Assembly (NCBI GenBank): GCA_002354335.1 | Contig: DELI01000025.1 | Span: 21,322 to 85,321, forward strand | Length of the DNA: 64,000 nucleotides | Direction: 5' to 3' | DNA from: Sphingobacterium sp. UBA2700 | Lineage (GTDB): Bacteria; Bacteroidota; Bacteroidia; Sphingobacteriales; Sphingobacteriaceae | Shown here: positions 8,799 through 16,725 of the stretch, piece after piece | Layout: each line of letters begins with the position of its first letter | How positions within the stretch are numbered: the first letter of the stretch is position 1 | Translations under genes and position numbers: made by a program | Notes under the pieces: model-generated | Database searches by the model: none | What the model was told of the DNA's origin: nothing | Seen by the model: only the letters and a program-made list of their open reading frames with translations

Positions 8799-9648
8799 TA
8801 AGGCATTGGCAGATAAATTGGTGCGTTTGGCAAGGGGAGAGCGTTTGCCAGCCAGTTCCATGCGTTCGAAGCTTGTTTCTGAACTAATAATTGAGGGTAT
8901 TATCATTGATCAAAGAATAGCAAGGAGCAGAAGTTTGCTTTATGTGGCAGATGTTGATGCCTTGAACGGTTTCCTAAGGAATCATTTTTCGATACAAGAT
9001 ATTGAATCGTATGTAGCGGTTTTAAAACAAGTTGGATTTTCCAGAGCTGACCTTACGAGGAGCTCATCAGATTCCAAACTTGTTCCGGTTAGAACTTTTA
9101 AAGGGTTTCTCATAAACAGCTTTATGCCTATCCATGCTAGGTTAGATGATACTGAAATTATCATTCATCCAATTCCCGGTACTTTTCAATTTATCCACAA
9201 TTATGAGACATTCATTCCTGCGCCCGAAGTGATAGTTGTAAACGTTGAAAACTCTGAAAATTTTAGCCGTATAGCACAACAGCAGTTTCTTTTCCAAGGA
9301 TTGTCAGTCCTCTTCGTAAGTCGCTATCCTCAAAATCAGAATAAGGATTTATTAAAGTGGCTACAGAAAATTCCGAACAATTACCTGCACTATGGCGATT
9401 TTGACTATGCTGGGATAAATATTTATTTAAACGAGTATAAACAGAAACTTGGCGAACGTGCTAAATTCTTTATCCCGGACAATTTGGAATTGCTGCTTTC
9501 GAGCTATGGTAGCAAGGTACTTTACGATAGACAAAATCTAACTGTGGATGTGAGCGAAATAAAAGAAACTGGGATAACTGATCTTATCAAACTCATTCAA
9601 CTTTATAAAAAAGGCTTAGAACAAGAGGTGTTTATTGACCTCATTTAA
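8788..9648 (+). CDS. jetD: Wadjet nuclease subunit JetD (MksG), Toprim domain
   Basis: A 286-residue protein. The C-terminal part carries Toprim catalytic residues: a conserved Glu (E154 in VVNVENSENF) and the DxD pair D204/D206 in HYGDFDYAG. These are the metal ligands of topoisomerase-VI-like JetD proteins, which cleave plasmid DNA once the SMC motor stalls. The N-terminal 110 residues should be a helical DNA-binding arm. It is noticeably shorter than the 350-400 residues I expect for JetD, mainly in the N-terminal part. Last gene of the operon, overlapping jetC by 11 bases. Confidence 0.83.
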   Translation: MEISKALADKLVRLARGERLPASSMRSKLVSELIIEGIIIDQRIARSRSLLYVADVDALNGFLRNHFSIQDIESYVAVLKQVGFSRADLTRSSSDSKLVPVRTFKGFLINSFMPIHARLDDTEIIIHPIPGTFQFIHNYETFIPAPEVIVVNVENSENFSRIAQQQFLFQGLSVLFVSRYPQNQNKDLLKWLQKIPNNYLHYGDFDYAGINIYLNEYKQKLGERAKFFIPDNLELLLSSYGSKVLYDRQNLTVDVSEIKETGITDLIKLIQLYKKGLEQEVFIDLI

Positions 9649-10108
9649 TCTTAGTCGTCATTGGAAGTACCCTATGTCTACTGTAGGTGTTTTTGTTTTC
9701 GGCAAGCAGTGTTCTTTATTTGTTACAAATTGTGAAAGAATTGTCTAAATATGTAAAAGCTATTTCAGTTTCAAATCTGTGGGATTGTCATTCTTTCGTC
9801 TTCGTTAATTTCAGCTTATAGCTCCGTTCACGATTGCTCTAGAAATCTAATAACAACCATCACCCTAATTTAACCAGACACGTTTATACAACTTTTCGAT
9901 TTGTTGCAGAATTAGATTGTCTCTTGTAGATTGTAATTTTTCTTTCGTAATGGGTAAAATCTTTACTATGTTTGGCTATAATTGAGGCGGTTATATAAAA
10001 TTAATAATACATGCAAGGGTATTCGACTAGAGTTTCACCGACGAAATTAAACCATGACGGCGAAGAGAATGTCACAACGTATAACAGAACTTAAAAAAAC
10101 AGCAAATT
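9649..10108. other. intergenic stretch between jetD and the Panacea gene
   Basis: 460 AT-rich bases without a convincing gene. A weak imperfect hairpin followed by T-rich sequence lies at about 9669-9702 and may end the jet operon. Near the right end a 21-codon frame (10054-10119) overlaps the start of the next gene. No integrase remnant or tRNA-like repeat was found. Confidence 0.5.
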
Positions 10109-10119
10109 ATGAGCTTTAA
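10054..10119 (+). CDS. possible short leader peptide before the Panacea gene
   Basis: ATG 10054 opens a 21-residue basic peptide that begins MTAKRMSQRITELKK and ends with a TAA at 10117-10119. The frame overlaps the first 11 bases of the antitoxin gene, whose ATG is at 10109. That layout would allow translational coupling. There is no homology evidence, and a frame of this length may occur by chance. Confidence 0.25.
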   Translation: MTAKRMSQRITELKKTANYEL

Positions 10120-10627
10120 AATTGATAGGAGTAAAGCTATAAATTCAATGCTTTATATTATCGAATCACTTAATGATATAGGTATCCCATCGGACATCCA
10201 TAAGTTGATGAAATTAATGTATTTTGCTGATAAGGATCATTTGGTAAAATACGGCTTCCCTATTACAGGCGATACTTACATTAAACTCCCCTATGGTACA
10301 GTTCCATCATTTTCAAATTTTGTGTTAAAAAATGAAAATGACGACTTTAGGGATATTTTCACCAGATCCGGTTACATCATATCGTCCGAACAAAAGGCAG
10401 ATTTGGACGATCTTTCCGAGAGCGAAATTGAAAGTCTTAATTTCTCGATCGATAATTTTGGACATTACACGTTTGAAGAATTAACGAAAATTTCTCATGG
10501 ATATGCGTACGAATCCAGCGATTGGGATATTTCCTATGAGAAAATCGCAGAGGAGGGTGGTGCTGAAAACGATATGAAAGCTTTTATAAAAGAACAGATT
10601 CTTAACGATCATATCTCATTTTCTTAG
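10109..10627 (+). CDS. Panacea-domain (SocA-type) antitoxin
   Basis: A 172-residue protein with the SocA/Panacea (DUF4065-like) pattern: HKLMKLMYFADKDHLVKYG, then PITGDTYIKLPYGTVPS, with a helical remainder. Panacea domains are antitoxins that neutralise many unrelated toxins, usually encoded next to them. Six bases separate its stop from the next gene, a typical two-gene toxin-antitoxin layout, and it lies just behind the Wadjet operon. The protein should be cytoplasmic. The antitoxin role is inferred from family and context. Confidence 0.8.
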   Translation: MSFKIDRSKAINSMLYIIESLNDIGIPSDIHKLMKLMYFADKDHLVKYGFPITGDTYIKLPYGTVPSFSNFVLKNENDDFRDIFTRSGYIISSEQKADLDDLSESEIESLNFSIDNFGHYTFEELTKISHGYAYESSDWDISYEKIAEEGGAENDMKAFIKEQILNDHISFS

Positions 10628-10633
10628 TTTACA

Positions 10634-11086
10634 ATGAGTTTTGGTGATTTATTTCCGAAGAATTTTAAAGAAGAACATTTCAAGGGAATAGATTTAGGAA
10701 TCGCGATTTTGGTTGAAATTCCTAATTTTAATATTGATTACAAGAAGATTGCAATTTATTTCGCTAATGATAATATAATTGAGGGAAATTGCGGATTGGT
10801 CATTATAAACTCTGCAATAAATGAAAATGTAAACAGAAACCAATTCCTTCGATTGCAGCATATCCCCATTGATGTTGAGCGACATGATTTCTTAGAATAC
10901 GATAGTTATGTTGACTGCACTCAAATTCATAATAAGGTAATTCAAGAAATTGTAGATTTTTTAGTTCAAGATCCGAAGCGATTACTAGGGAATGTTGCTC
11001 CAGATGTTTTATTGAAAGTTCATGATAAATTAGTGAACAGTAGATTAATTTCTAGAAAGGAAAAATTAAGATACTCTTTAATATAA
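10634..11086 (+). CDS. candidate toxin partner of the Panacea antitoxin
   Basis: A 150-residue soluble protein, six bases after the Panacea gene. I do not recognise it firmly. The middle (FLRLQHIPIDVERHDFLEYD, then SYVDCTQIHNKVIQEIV) and the end (a segment with PKRLLGNVAPDVLLKV) recall MazF/PemK-type beta-barrel proteins in spacing: a strand with a Ser/Asp pair, then a helix pair with a Gly after Arg-Leu-Leu. This is a weak resemblance. As the neighbour of an antitoxin it is a candidate toxin, possibly a ribonuclease if the PemK-like reading holds. Confidence 0.5.
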   Translation: MSFGDLFPKNFKEEHFKGIDLGIAILVEIPNFNIDYKKIAIYFANDNIIEGNCGLVIINSAINENVNRNQFLRLQHIPIDVERHDFLEYDSYVDCTQIHNKVIQEIVDFLVQDPKRLLGNVAPDVLLKVHDKLVNSRLISRKEKLRYSLI

Positions 11087-11261
11087 GTCCTACCATTTCT
11101 AGGTTTATTTGTCAAAAAAAAGGGCGATTTCAATATTGCATGTTGTTAAGTAGTTACTCCAAGTAAATTCATAAAACTAAGCGTCGTTCAATACTTAGTG
11201 TGTTTGATCTAGGCTACCTCTTTAGGCTGAACGAAAGATAAAGGTAATATGGATTCAATAA

Positions 11262-11297
11262 AAAGAAAAAAGCGTTAAATTTTCTAAAAATAACGCT
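11262..11297 (-). terminator. terminator of tRNA-Ala
   Basis: On the minus strand, AGCGTTA and TAACGCT (11271-11277 with 11291-11297) form a stem followed by a T run (complement of the A-rich 11262-11270). It lies directly downstream of the tRNA. Confidence 0.6.
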
Positions 11298-11313
11298 TAA
11301 TATTACTACGGTG

Positions 11314-11387
<74 letters not shown>

Positions 11388-11412
11388 TTTTGGCTTTCAG
11401 CAAAGATATAAA

Positions 11413-11730
11413 TTAGTTTTGCTTTTTGTCGATTAACGGCAAAATATATCGGTAGGTGTCGCTGAACGTTGAATCTTTCATAAATTCACTGAATGCTGCA
11501 TAGCTTTCAGCGGGATATTCGCCCTCTTTAATTTGGATTTTTCTATAACATACCAGCTTCCGATCTTTCATTTTCATTGACATTTCATAATAGCGCATCG
11601 GGAGTTCGTTTTTTATATCTGCGGACTTAATTATACTATCCAAATTTGCTGGAAGTTCGATTTCAATCTCATCGATATCGCTGTAACCTCTGGTAATTTT
11701 AACCGGATTAATTGGCCTTGCTACTTTTTC
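11413..11730 (-). pseudogene. 3' remnant of a DUF3857/DUF3858 transglutaminase-like gene
   Basis: The minus-strand frame is open between a TAA at 11731-11733 and its stop at 11413. It reads like the C-terminal end of proteins with DUF3857, transglutaminase and DUF3858 domains: ITRGYSDIDEIEIELPA, then MKDRKLVCYRKIQIKEGEYP and AESYAAFSEFMKD. There is no ATG at its start, only a TTG at 11643, and the roughly 500 upstream residues of the family are missing. It lies directly behind the ABC exporter gene. It is probably a dead gene end left by a deletion or insertion. Confidence 0.65.
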
Positions 11731-11740
11731 TTAAATTAAT

Positions 11741-13513
11741 TTATGATTCTAATAATTGTTTTTCGTAAAGTGAGCTGTACTCTCCTTCTAAAGCGAGTAA
11801 TTCTTGATGGGTGCCGCGTTCAATGATACGCCCCTGATCGAGTACTAAGATCTGATCCGCATTCTTAATGGTTGAAATCCGGTGTGCAATGATGATTGAT
11901 GTCTTTCCTTCCATAATACGGCCAAGATTGTGAAGTATCTCTTCTTCAGTCTTCGTATCAACGGCAGATAAGCAGTCGTCAAAGATGAGGATATTTGGAT
12001 CTTTCACTAAGGCACGTGCGATAGAGACACGCTGTTTTTGCCCGCCGGAAAGGGTAATACCTCGTTCTCCAATATGAGTTTCAAAGCCTTCTTCAAAGCC
12101 CTTGATATTGTCATAAACGGCTGCATCCTTAGCAGCCTGCTCAATGCGAGGCATATCCACTTGGTCTAATCCAAAGGCAATATTGCGAGCAATGGTATCT
12201 GAAAACAGAAATACCTGCTGCGGGACAAAACCGATTTGCTCCCGTACGGCATGGGTTTTAAAGTTTTTGATGTTTTTATCATCATATAGAATTGCTCCGG
12301 AATCGACATCATACATACGCAGCAGTAAATTCGCTATAGTGGATTTACCCGACCCGGTCTTGCCTATGATTGCCATCGTTTTGCCGACCGGAATATGAAA
12401 ACTGATGTTGTCTATCGCTTTAATACCTGTATCCGGATATGTAAAAGATATATTATCCACACGAATATCGCCCGCTATTTTCGCTTCGCTGCTGCCTTCT
12501 TCAATCTCTGATCTCGTTTTTAAGAACTCGTTGATACGCTTCTGCGAAGCTGCGGCTCGCTGAACGAGCGATGTGACCCAAGCTAAAGACATCGCAGGAA
12601 AGGTGAGCTGATTTACATAGATAATGAATTCGGCAATATTTCCGGCGGTAATATTTCCGTCGTTTACCTCCAAGCCACCAATATATACCGTGATAATTGT
12701 GCTGAATCCTACTAAAAAGATAATCAATGGGAAAAAGATCGCCTGAACTTTTACCAAATTTAAGTTGATGTCTTTATAACGATCGCTTTCGACCTTAAAA
12801 GAATTCATCTTATCTTTTTCGCGTGTATAAGTTTTGATTACGCGAATTCCCGAGAATGTTTCTTGAACAAAAGAGGAAAGATGCGATAATTGACGCTGTA
12901 TCCGCTCGCTACGTCTGTTGATAACCTTATTTACAAACAGGATCAATATCGAGATAATGGGGATTGGAAGAAGGGAATAGGTCGCCAACTTGGCATTTAC
13001 GTTATACATGGCGTAGATAATCATGATCGACAATACCACCGTATTGATCGCATACATAATCGCGGGGCCTAAGTAATTTCTCACTTGATTAACATCTTCC
13101 GTCGCACGGTTCATCAAATCGCCGGTATTGTTGCGACGATAGAAAGCAAAGTCAAGCTCCTGGTAATGCTGGTAGATCTCGTTCTTTAAGTCGTATTCGA
13201 TATGGCGCGATGTTAGAATCAAAGTTTGGCGCATCATGAAGAGGAATATTCCTCTCAACAGGGCAAGCACGAGCACTACAATACCAAAGAATAACAGACT
13301 ATTTCCGAATATTTGATAGATTAATCCTTGTCGCTCGAATCCATCATATAAGCGATAGAGGTCGATATTCTCTTTCACCAAGTCAAAAGCTTCACGGATA
13401 ACCTGTGCCGGTAAAATACCAAAGTAATTCGATATGATGACGAAGATGACACCAGGGATAATTTGCCAGCGATATTTATAGAAAAACTTATTGAGGTAGG
13501 CGAGTTCTTTCAT
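11741..13513 (-). CDS. ABC exporter, transmembrane plus ATPase domains
   Basis: A 590-residue half-transporter of the MsbA/MdlB type. The N-terminal 330 residues form a six-helix exporter domain. The C-terminal ATPase has Walker A (IIGKTGSGKST, near residue 385), signature LSGGQKQRVSIARAL, Walker B ILIFDD and the H-loop AHRIST. The residue after the Walker B Asp is Asp (DDCLSAVD) instead of the usual catalytic Glu. This pattern occurs in the degenerate site of some heterodimeric exporters and may be normal in this clade. The substrate is unknown. It is a single gene with no partner half-transporter nearby. Confidence 0.88.
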   Translation of the reverse strand: MKELAYLNKFFYKYRWQIIPGVIFVIISNYFGILPAQVIREAFDLVKENIDLYRLYDGFERQGLIYQIFGNSLLFFGIVVLVLALLRGIFLFMMRQTLILTSRHIEYDLKNEIYQHYQELDFAFYRRNNTGDLMNRATEDVNQVRNYLGPAIMYAINTVVLSIMIIYAMYNVNAKLATYSLLPIPIISILILFVNKVINRRSERIQRQLSHLSSFVQETFSGIRVIKTYTREKDKMNSFKVESDRYKDINLNLVKVQAIFFPLIIFLVGFSTIITVYIGGLEVNDGNITAGNIAEFIIYVNQLTFPAMSLAWVTSLVQRAAASQKRINEFLKTRSEIEEGSSEAKIAGDIRVDNISFTYPDTGIKAIDNISFHIPVGKTMAIIGKTGSGKSTIANLLLRMYDVDSGAILYDDKNIKNFKTHAVREQIGFVPQQVFLFSDTIARNIAFGLDQVDMPRIEQAAKDAAVYDNIKGFEEGFETHIGERGITLSGGQKQRVSIARALVKDPNILIFDDCLSAVDTKTEEEILHNLGRIMEGKTSIIIAHRISTIKNADQILVLDQGRIIERGTHQELLALEGEYSSLYEKQLLES

Positions 13514-13782
13514 GCAAGAACAAAAGTAAGGGATAATTTTAATATTAGTAGGATGAAGGCAAACGATAGTGTTAAATAGATGTCAATATAGCTGCTGTTG
13601 ATAAAACAGAGACGGTAGCAAATTCATTTTATTTGTTACGTTTATTTAGCAGGATGATAACGCAACGCAACAAACCTTTTAGAATTTGAAGTAAATTGGA
13701 ATGCAAGCTATATAAAATTTCAAATCTACCGTCGGTAACCTAATTATTTGCTTGTGGATACGATTCCATGCAAAAATATTGC

Positions 13783-13790
13783 TACTTTTG
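13783..13790 (+). promoter_or_regulatory. -7 box of the leucine-dehydrogenase-family gene
   Basis: TACTTTTG fits TAnnTTTG and lies 23 bases before the ATG at 13814. No -33 TTG at proper distance was found. Its position argues against the longer TTG-started frame from 13748. The remaining intergenic DNA from 13514 shows nothing else. Confidence 0.45.
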
Positions 13791-13813
13791 TAGCTGTAAA
13801 ATTATGTTCAATT

Positions 13814-14884
13814 ATGCAAAGGGATAATTCCTCACTTTTCGACTTGATGCGTATATCTGACCATCAAAACCTATTTTTCTGTAACGACAAAGAGGTCGGA
13901 TTAAAAGCAATCGTAGCTATCCATGATACTACATTAGGGCCGGCGATCGGCGGGGTTCGTATGTTACCATACGCAACAGAGGCTGAGGCTATTGAGGATG
14001 CATTGCGTCTGTCAAAAGCTATTACCTATAAATCCTCATTGGCAGGATTAAATTTAGGTGGTGGTAGTGCAATCATTATCGGGAATAATAGAACGGAAAA
14101 ATCAGAAGTATTGATGCGTCGATTCGGACGTTTCATCAATGGTTTGAATGGTAATTTTATTGCATCTATCGATGTGGGTACTACGCAAAAAGATCTGGAG
14201 CACATCCACGCAGAAACAAACTACGTAGCAGGTTTGCCGACTTCATTGAATGGCGCTGGCGACACCACAGTTTTTGCTGCAAAAGGAGTTTATTATGGAA
14301 TTAAAGCTGCTATTAAGGAGCTTTATGGAGATGATAACCTGGCGGGCAGAAAAATCGCTGTGCAGGGTGTAGGAAGTGTTGGGGAGCATTTGGTATCCTT
14401 ATTACGTGCTGAGAATGCGCGTGTATATGTTTCTGACATGACAGAAGAACGTAAGATGAAGATTGCTGCGAAATATAAAGCGGAGCCTATCACTTACTCT
14501 ACAAGTTTTGAACTAGATGCTGACGTGTATGCGCCATGTGCGTTAGGTGGAACAGTTAACCCAGACACGGTTCCCCGTATGCGTTGTAAAATCATCGCTG
14601 GTTCAGCAAACAATCAGTTGTTAGACGAAGAGGTAACAACACAATTATTAAAAGATAACAATATTCTTTATACGCCAGACTTTTTGATCAACTCAGGAGC
14701 TTTAATTAGCTGCTTCTCGGAGTTGGAAGGCTATGGTGCAGATCGTACAGATTACTTGATCCGCCATATCTATACCGCGACAAGACACGTGATCCAAAAG
14801 GCTAACGAAGAAAACATTTCTACACATCAAGCGGCAAAAGAGCTTGCGGAAAAGCGTATTTCCGACATGAAGAAATTAAGATAA
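13814..14884 (+). CDS. Glu/Leu/Phe/Val dehydrogenase family protein
   Basis: A 356-residue member of the amino acid dehydrogenase family, closest to leucine dehydrogenase, which oxidatively deaminates branched-chain amino acids with NAD. Substrate-domain motifs are present (GPAIGGVRM, TYKSSLAGLNLGGG, IASIDVGTT). The NAD-binding part has IAVQGVGSVGEHL. The Lys of TYK (K73) and the Asp of SIDVGT (D120) match the known active site. The second catalytic Lys of the GGGK motif is Ser here (S85), see findings. The ATG at 13814 is preferred over TTG 13748 because a -7 box lies between them. Confidence 0.85.
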   Translation: MQRDNSSLFDLMRISDHQNLFFCNDKEVGLKAIVAIHDTTLGPAIGGVRMLPYATEAEAIEDALRLSKAITYKSSLAGLNLGGGSAIIIGNNRTEKSEVLMRRFGRFINGLNGNFIASIDVGTTQKDLEHIHAETNYVAGLPTSLNGAGDTTVFAAKGVYYGIKAAIKELYGDDNLAGRKIAVQGVGSVGEHLVSLLRAENARVYVSDMTEERKMKIAAKYKAEPITYSTSFELDADVYAPCALGGTVNPDTVPRMRCKIIAGSANNQLLDEEVTTQLLKDNNILYTPDFLINSGALISCFSELEGYGADRTDYLIRHIYTATRHVIQKANEENISTHQAAKELAEKRISDMKKLR

Positions 14885-14929
14885 TAGTATAATATCGTTC
14901 TTTATTAAACATTCGTTCTTTATAAAATT

Positions 14930-15880
14930 ATGCTAAATAGAAGACACCTTCGGGTTAAGGTTATGCAAGTATTGTATGCCTACAGTTTATCGGAAGATAA
15001 AAACCTTCCTGATTTTGAGAAAAGTCTACTGAAAAATGTAGAGGAAGTTGATGAGATGTACATATGGACACTGAATCTATTGGATGAGGTGGCCGAATAT
15101 GTATTGATAGACGTGGAAGGTATTGCCAATAAATGGATTCCTTCGGTGAAAGATCAGACGTTTTCTTCAACAAAATTAAACAGCAATACCTTCATTGAAT
15201 CTTTGCGTCAAAATCGCGAATATTTAGAGAAGGTAAAACGTTATAAAGTTGATTGGAGCTATGACCCTGAGATTGTTCGTTCCATCTTTGCCCAGCTTAA
15301 AGAGTCGGAGGCTTACTTAGAATACCTAGAACAAGAAGATCGCTCTATTTCAACAGAAAAAGATATCATCAAATATATCTTTAAGAAATTAATTCTTAAG
15401 TCGACCGATGTAGAACAAGCTTTTGAAGCCCGTTTTATCAACTGGCCAGTAGACCGCGAGGTTTTACAAGCCATGATTGCCAAAACATTCAAAAACTTTA
15501 GCAGTGAAGTCCCTGCAAAAAACCAACTTGCTGACTTAACGCCTAGTTGGATTGAGGATAAAGATTTTATCCTTGACCTCTTAAAGCAGACGATTAAATA
15601 TGCAAAGGAATATCAGGACCTTATCTCGGAAAAGACTAAGAATTGGGAAGCTGATCGTATCGCATTAATCGACAACTTGTTGATGCGCATGGCTATTACA
15701 GAGTTAATTCATTTCCCAACCATCCCGGTAAAAGTAACAATAAACGAGTATATCGAACTTTCTAAGGCATTTAGTACCTTAAAAAGTAGTACCTTTATCA
15801 ATGGTATCTTAGACAAGATTTTATCCGACCTCACTACTCAACGTCGTATTAAGAAAGAGGGTAGAGGTCTAATCGCATAA
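14930..15880 (+). CDS. nusB: transcription antitermination factor NusB
   Basis: A 316-residue protein. It opens with the NusB-type stretch MLNRRHLRVKVMQVLYAYSL, and its C-terminal half (about 170-310) carries the core of NusB (NWEADRIALIDNLLMRMAIT, then VTINEYIELSKAFS and FINGILDKI). NusB binds boxA RNA with S10 and supports rRNA transcription. It is about twice the length of E. coli NusB; an inserted central region is common in Bacteroidetes. It is followed 5 bases later by a DUF1573 gene and then yajC, probably one operon. Confidence 0.9.
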   Translation: MLNRRHLRVKVMQVLYAYSLSEDKNLPDFEKSLLKNVEEVDEMYIWTLNLLDEVAEYVLIDVEGIANKWIPSVKDQTFSSTKLNSNTFIESLRQNREYLEKVKRYKVDWSYDPEIVRSIFAQLKESEAYLEYLEQEDRSISTEKDIIKYIFKKLILKSTDVEQAFEARFINWPVDREVLQAMIAKTFKNFSSEVPAKNQLADLTPSWIEDKDFILDLLKQTIKYAKEYQDLISEKTKNWEADRIALIDNLLMRMAITELIHFPTIPVKVTINEYIELSKAFSTLKSSTFINGILDKILSDLTTQRRIKKEGRGLIA

Positions 15881-15885
15881 TTACT

Positions 15886-16323
15886 ATGAAAAAGTTAAGT
15901 CTCGTATTGTTTGCAAGCGCTTTAATGTTTACAGCTTGCAACAACAACAGTAAAGAAAATACAAACGGAAACCAAGATTCTACTACAGTAGCTGGTACCC
16001 AAGAGGGAGCCGGAAAAATGGAATTTGAAGAAGATGCATTCAACTTCGGAACCATCAAAGAAGGCGAAGTTGTAGAGCATGTTTTCAAATTTAAGAATAC
16101 AGGTGATTTCCCAGTTGTATTAGCGCAAGTTTCGGCGAGCTGCGGTTGTACCACGCCGACTTACACTTCTACGCCTGTAAAACCGGGAGAGTTTGGAGAA
16201 ATCTCGGTGAAGTTCGATAGCAACGGCCAAATAGGACAACAACAGAAAATTATTACGATTGTTTCTAACGCAGAAAAGCCCGTAACAACGGTGCAGCTTA
16301 AAGGCGAAGTGGTAGTGAACTAA
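15886..16323 (+). CDS. DUF1573 family lipoprotein
   Basis: A 145-residue protein with a lipoprotein signal (MKKLSLVLFASALMFTAC, lipobox FTAC). A low-complexity Asn/Ser linker precedes a single DUF1573 beta-sandwich: FEEDAFNFGTIKEGEVVEHV, FKNTGDFPVVL, then SASCGCTTP. DUF1573 proteins are abundant in Bacteroidetes and have an Ig-like fold; the exact role is unknown. It lies 5 bases after nusB and 30 before yajC. Confidence 0.88.
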   Translation: MKKLSLVLFASALMFTACNNNSKENTNGNQDSTTVAGTQEGAGKMEFEEDAFNFGTIKEGEVVEHVFKFKNTGDFPVVLAQVSASCGCTTPTYTSTPVKPGEFGEISVKFDSNGQIGQQQKIITIVSNAEKPVTTVQLKGEVVVN

Positions 16324-16353
16324 AAGCAAACAAATAAATTATAATAAAACAAG

Positions 16354-16668
16354 ATGATTTCAACTATTTTATTACAAGCAGCAAGTGGTGGTGGATTGAT
16401 GCAATTCCTTCCAATTTTATTGATGGTAGTGGTATTCTATTTTTTCATGATTAGACCACAAATGAAAAAGCAAAAAGACCATAAAAAATATATCGAAGAA
16501 TTAAATGTTAACTCTAAAGTGGTAACTACAGCAGGTATCCACGGTAGAATCGTTGAAGTAGGTGATACTACGTTCTTAGTAGATGTAGGTAATGGTGTAA
16601 AGATCCGTTTTGATAAAACTGCCATTGCATTAGATGCTTCCAAAGCTGCAAATGCGAAAACTGCTTAA
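16354..16668 (+). CDS. yajC: preprotein translocase subunit YajC
   Basis: A 104-residue protein with one N-terminal membrane helix (FLPILLMVVVFYFFMIRPQM) followed by the basic KKQKDHKK stretch and the conserved domain (GIHGRIVEVGDTTFLVDVG). YajC associates with the SecDF part of the Sec translocon. It has normal length and is the last gene of the nusB operon, ended by the terminator at 16693-16723. Confidence 0.95.
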   Translation: MISTILLQAASGGGLMQFLPILLMVVVFYFFMIRPQMKKQKDHKKYIEELNVNSKVVTTAGIHGRIVEVGDTTFLVDVGNGVKIRFDKTAIALDASKAANAKTA

Positions 16669-16692
16669 GCAGTACATATTAAGTTATAAAGA

Positions 16693-16723
16693 AAAGGGCT
16701 ATCTGCATGTTAGATAGCCCTTT
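16693..16723. terminator. bidirectional terminator between yajC and rlmF
   Basis: A 12-bp perfect stem (AAAGGGCTATCT with AGATAGCCCTTT) with a 7-base loop lies between convergent genes. T-rich sequence follows on both strands, so it can serve yajC and rlmF. Confidence 0.85.
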
Positions 16724-16725
16724 CC

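Noticed and set aside
13748..13813. TTG start of the leucine-dehydrogenase-like gene
   Set aside because: A -7 promoter box lies inside this extension and the family begins near the ATG at 13814.
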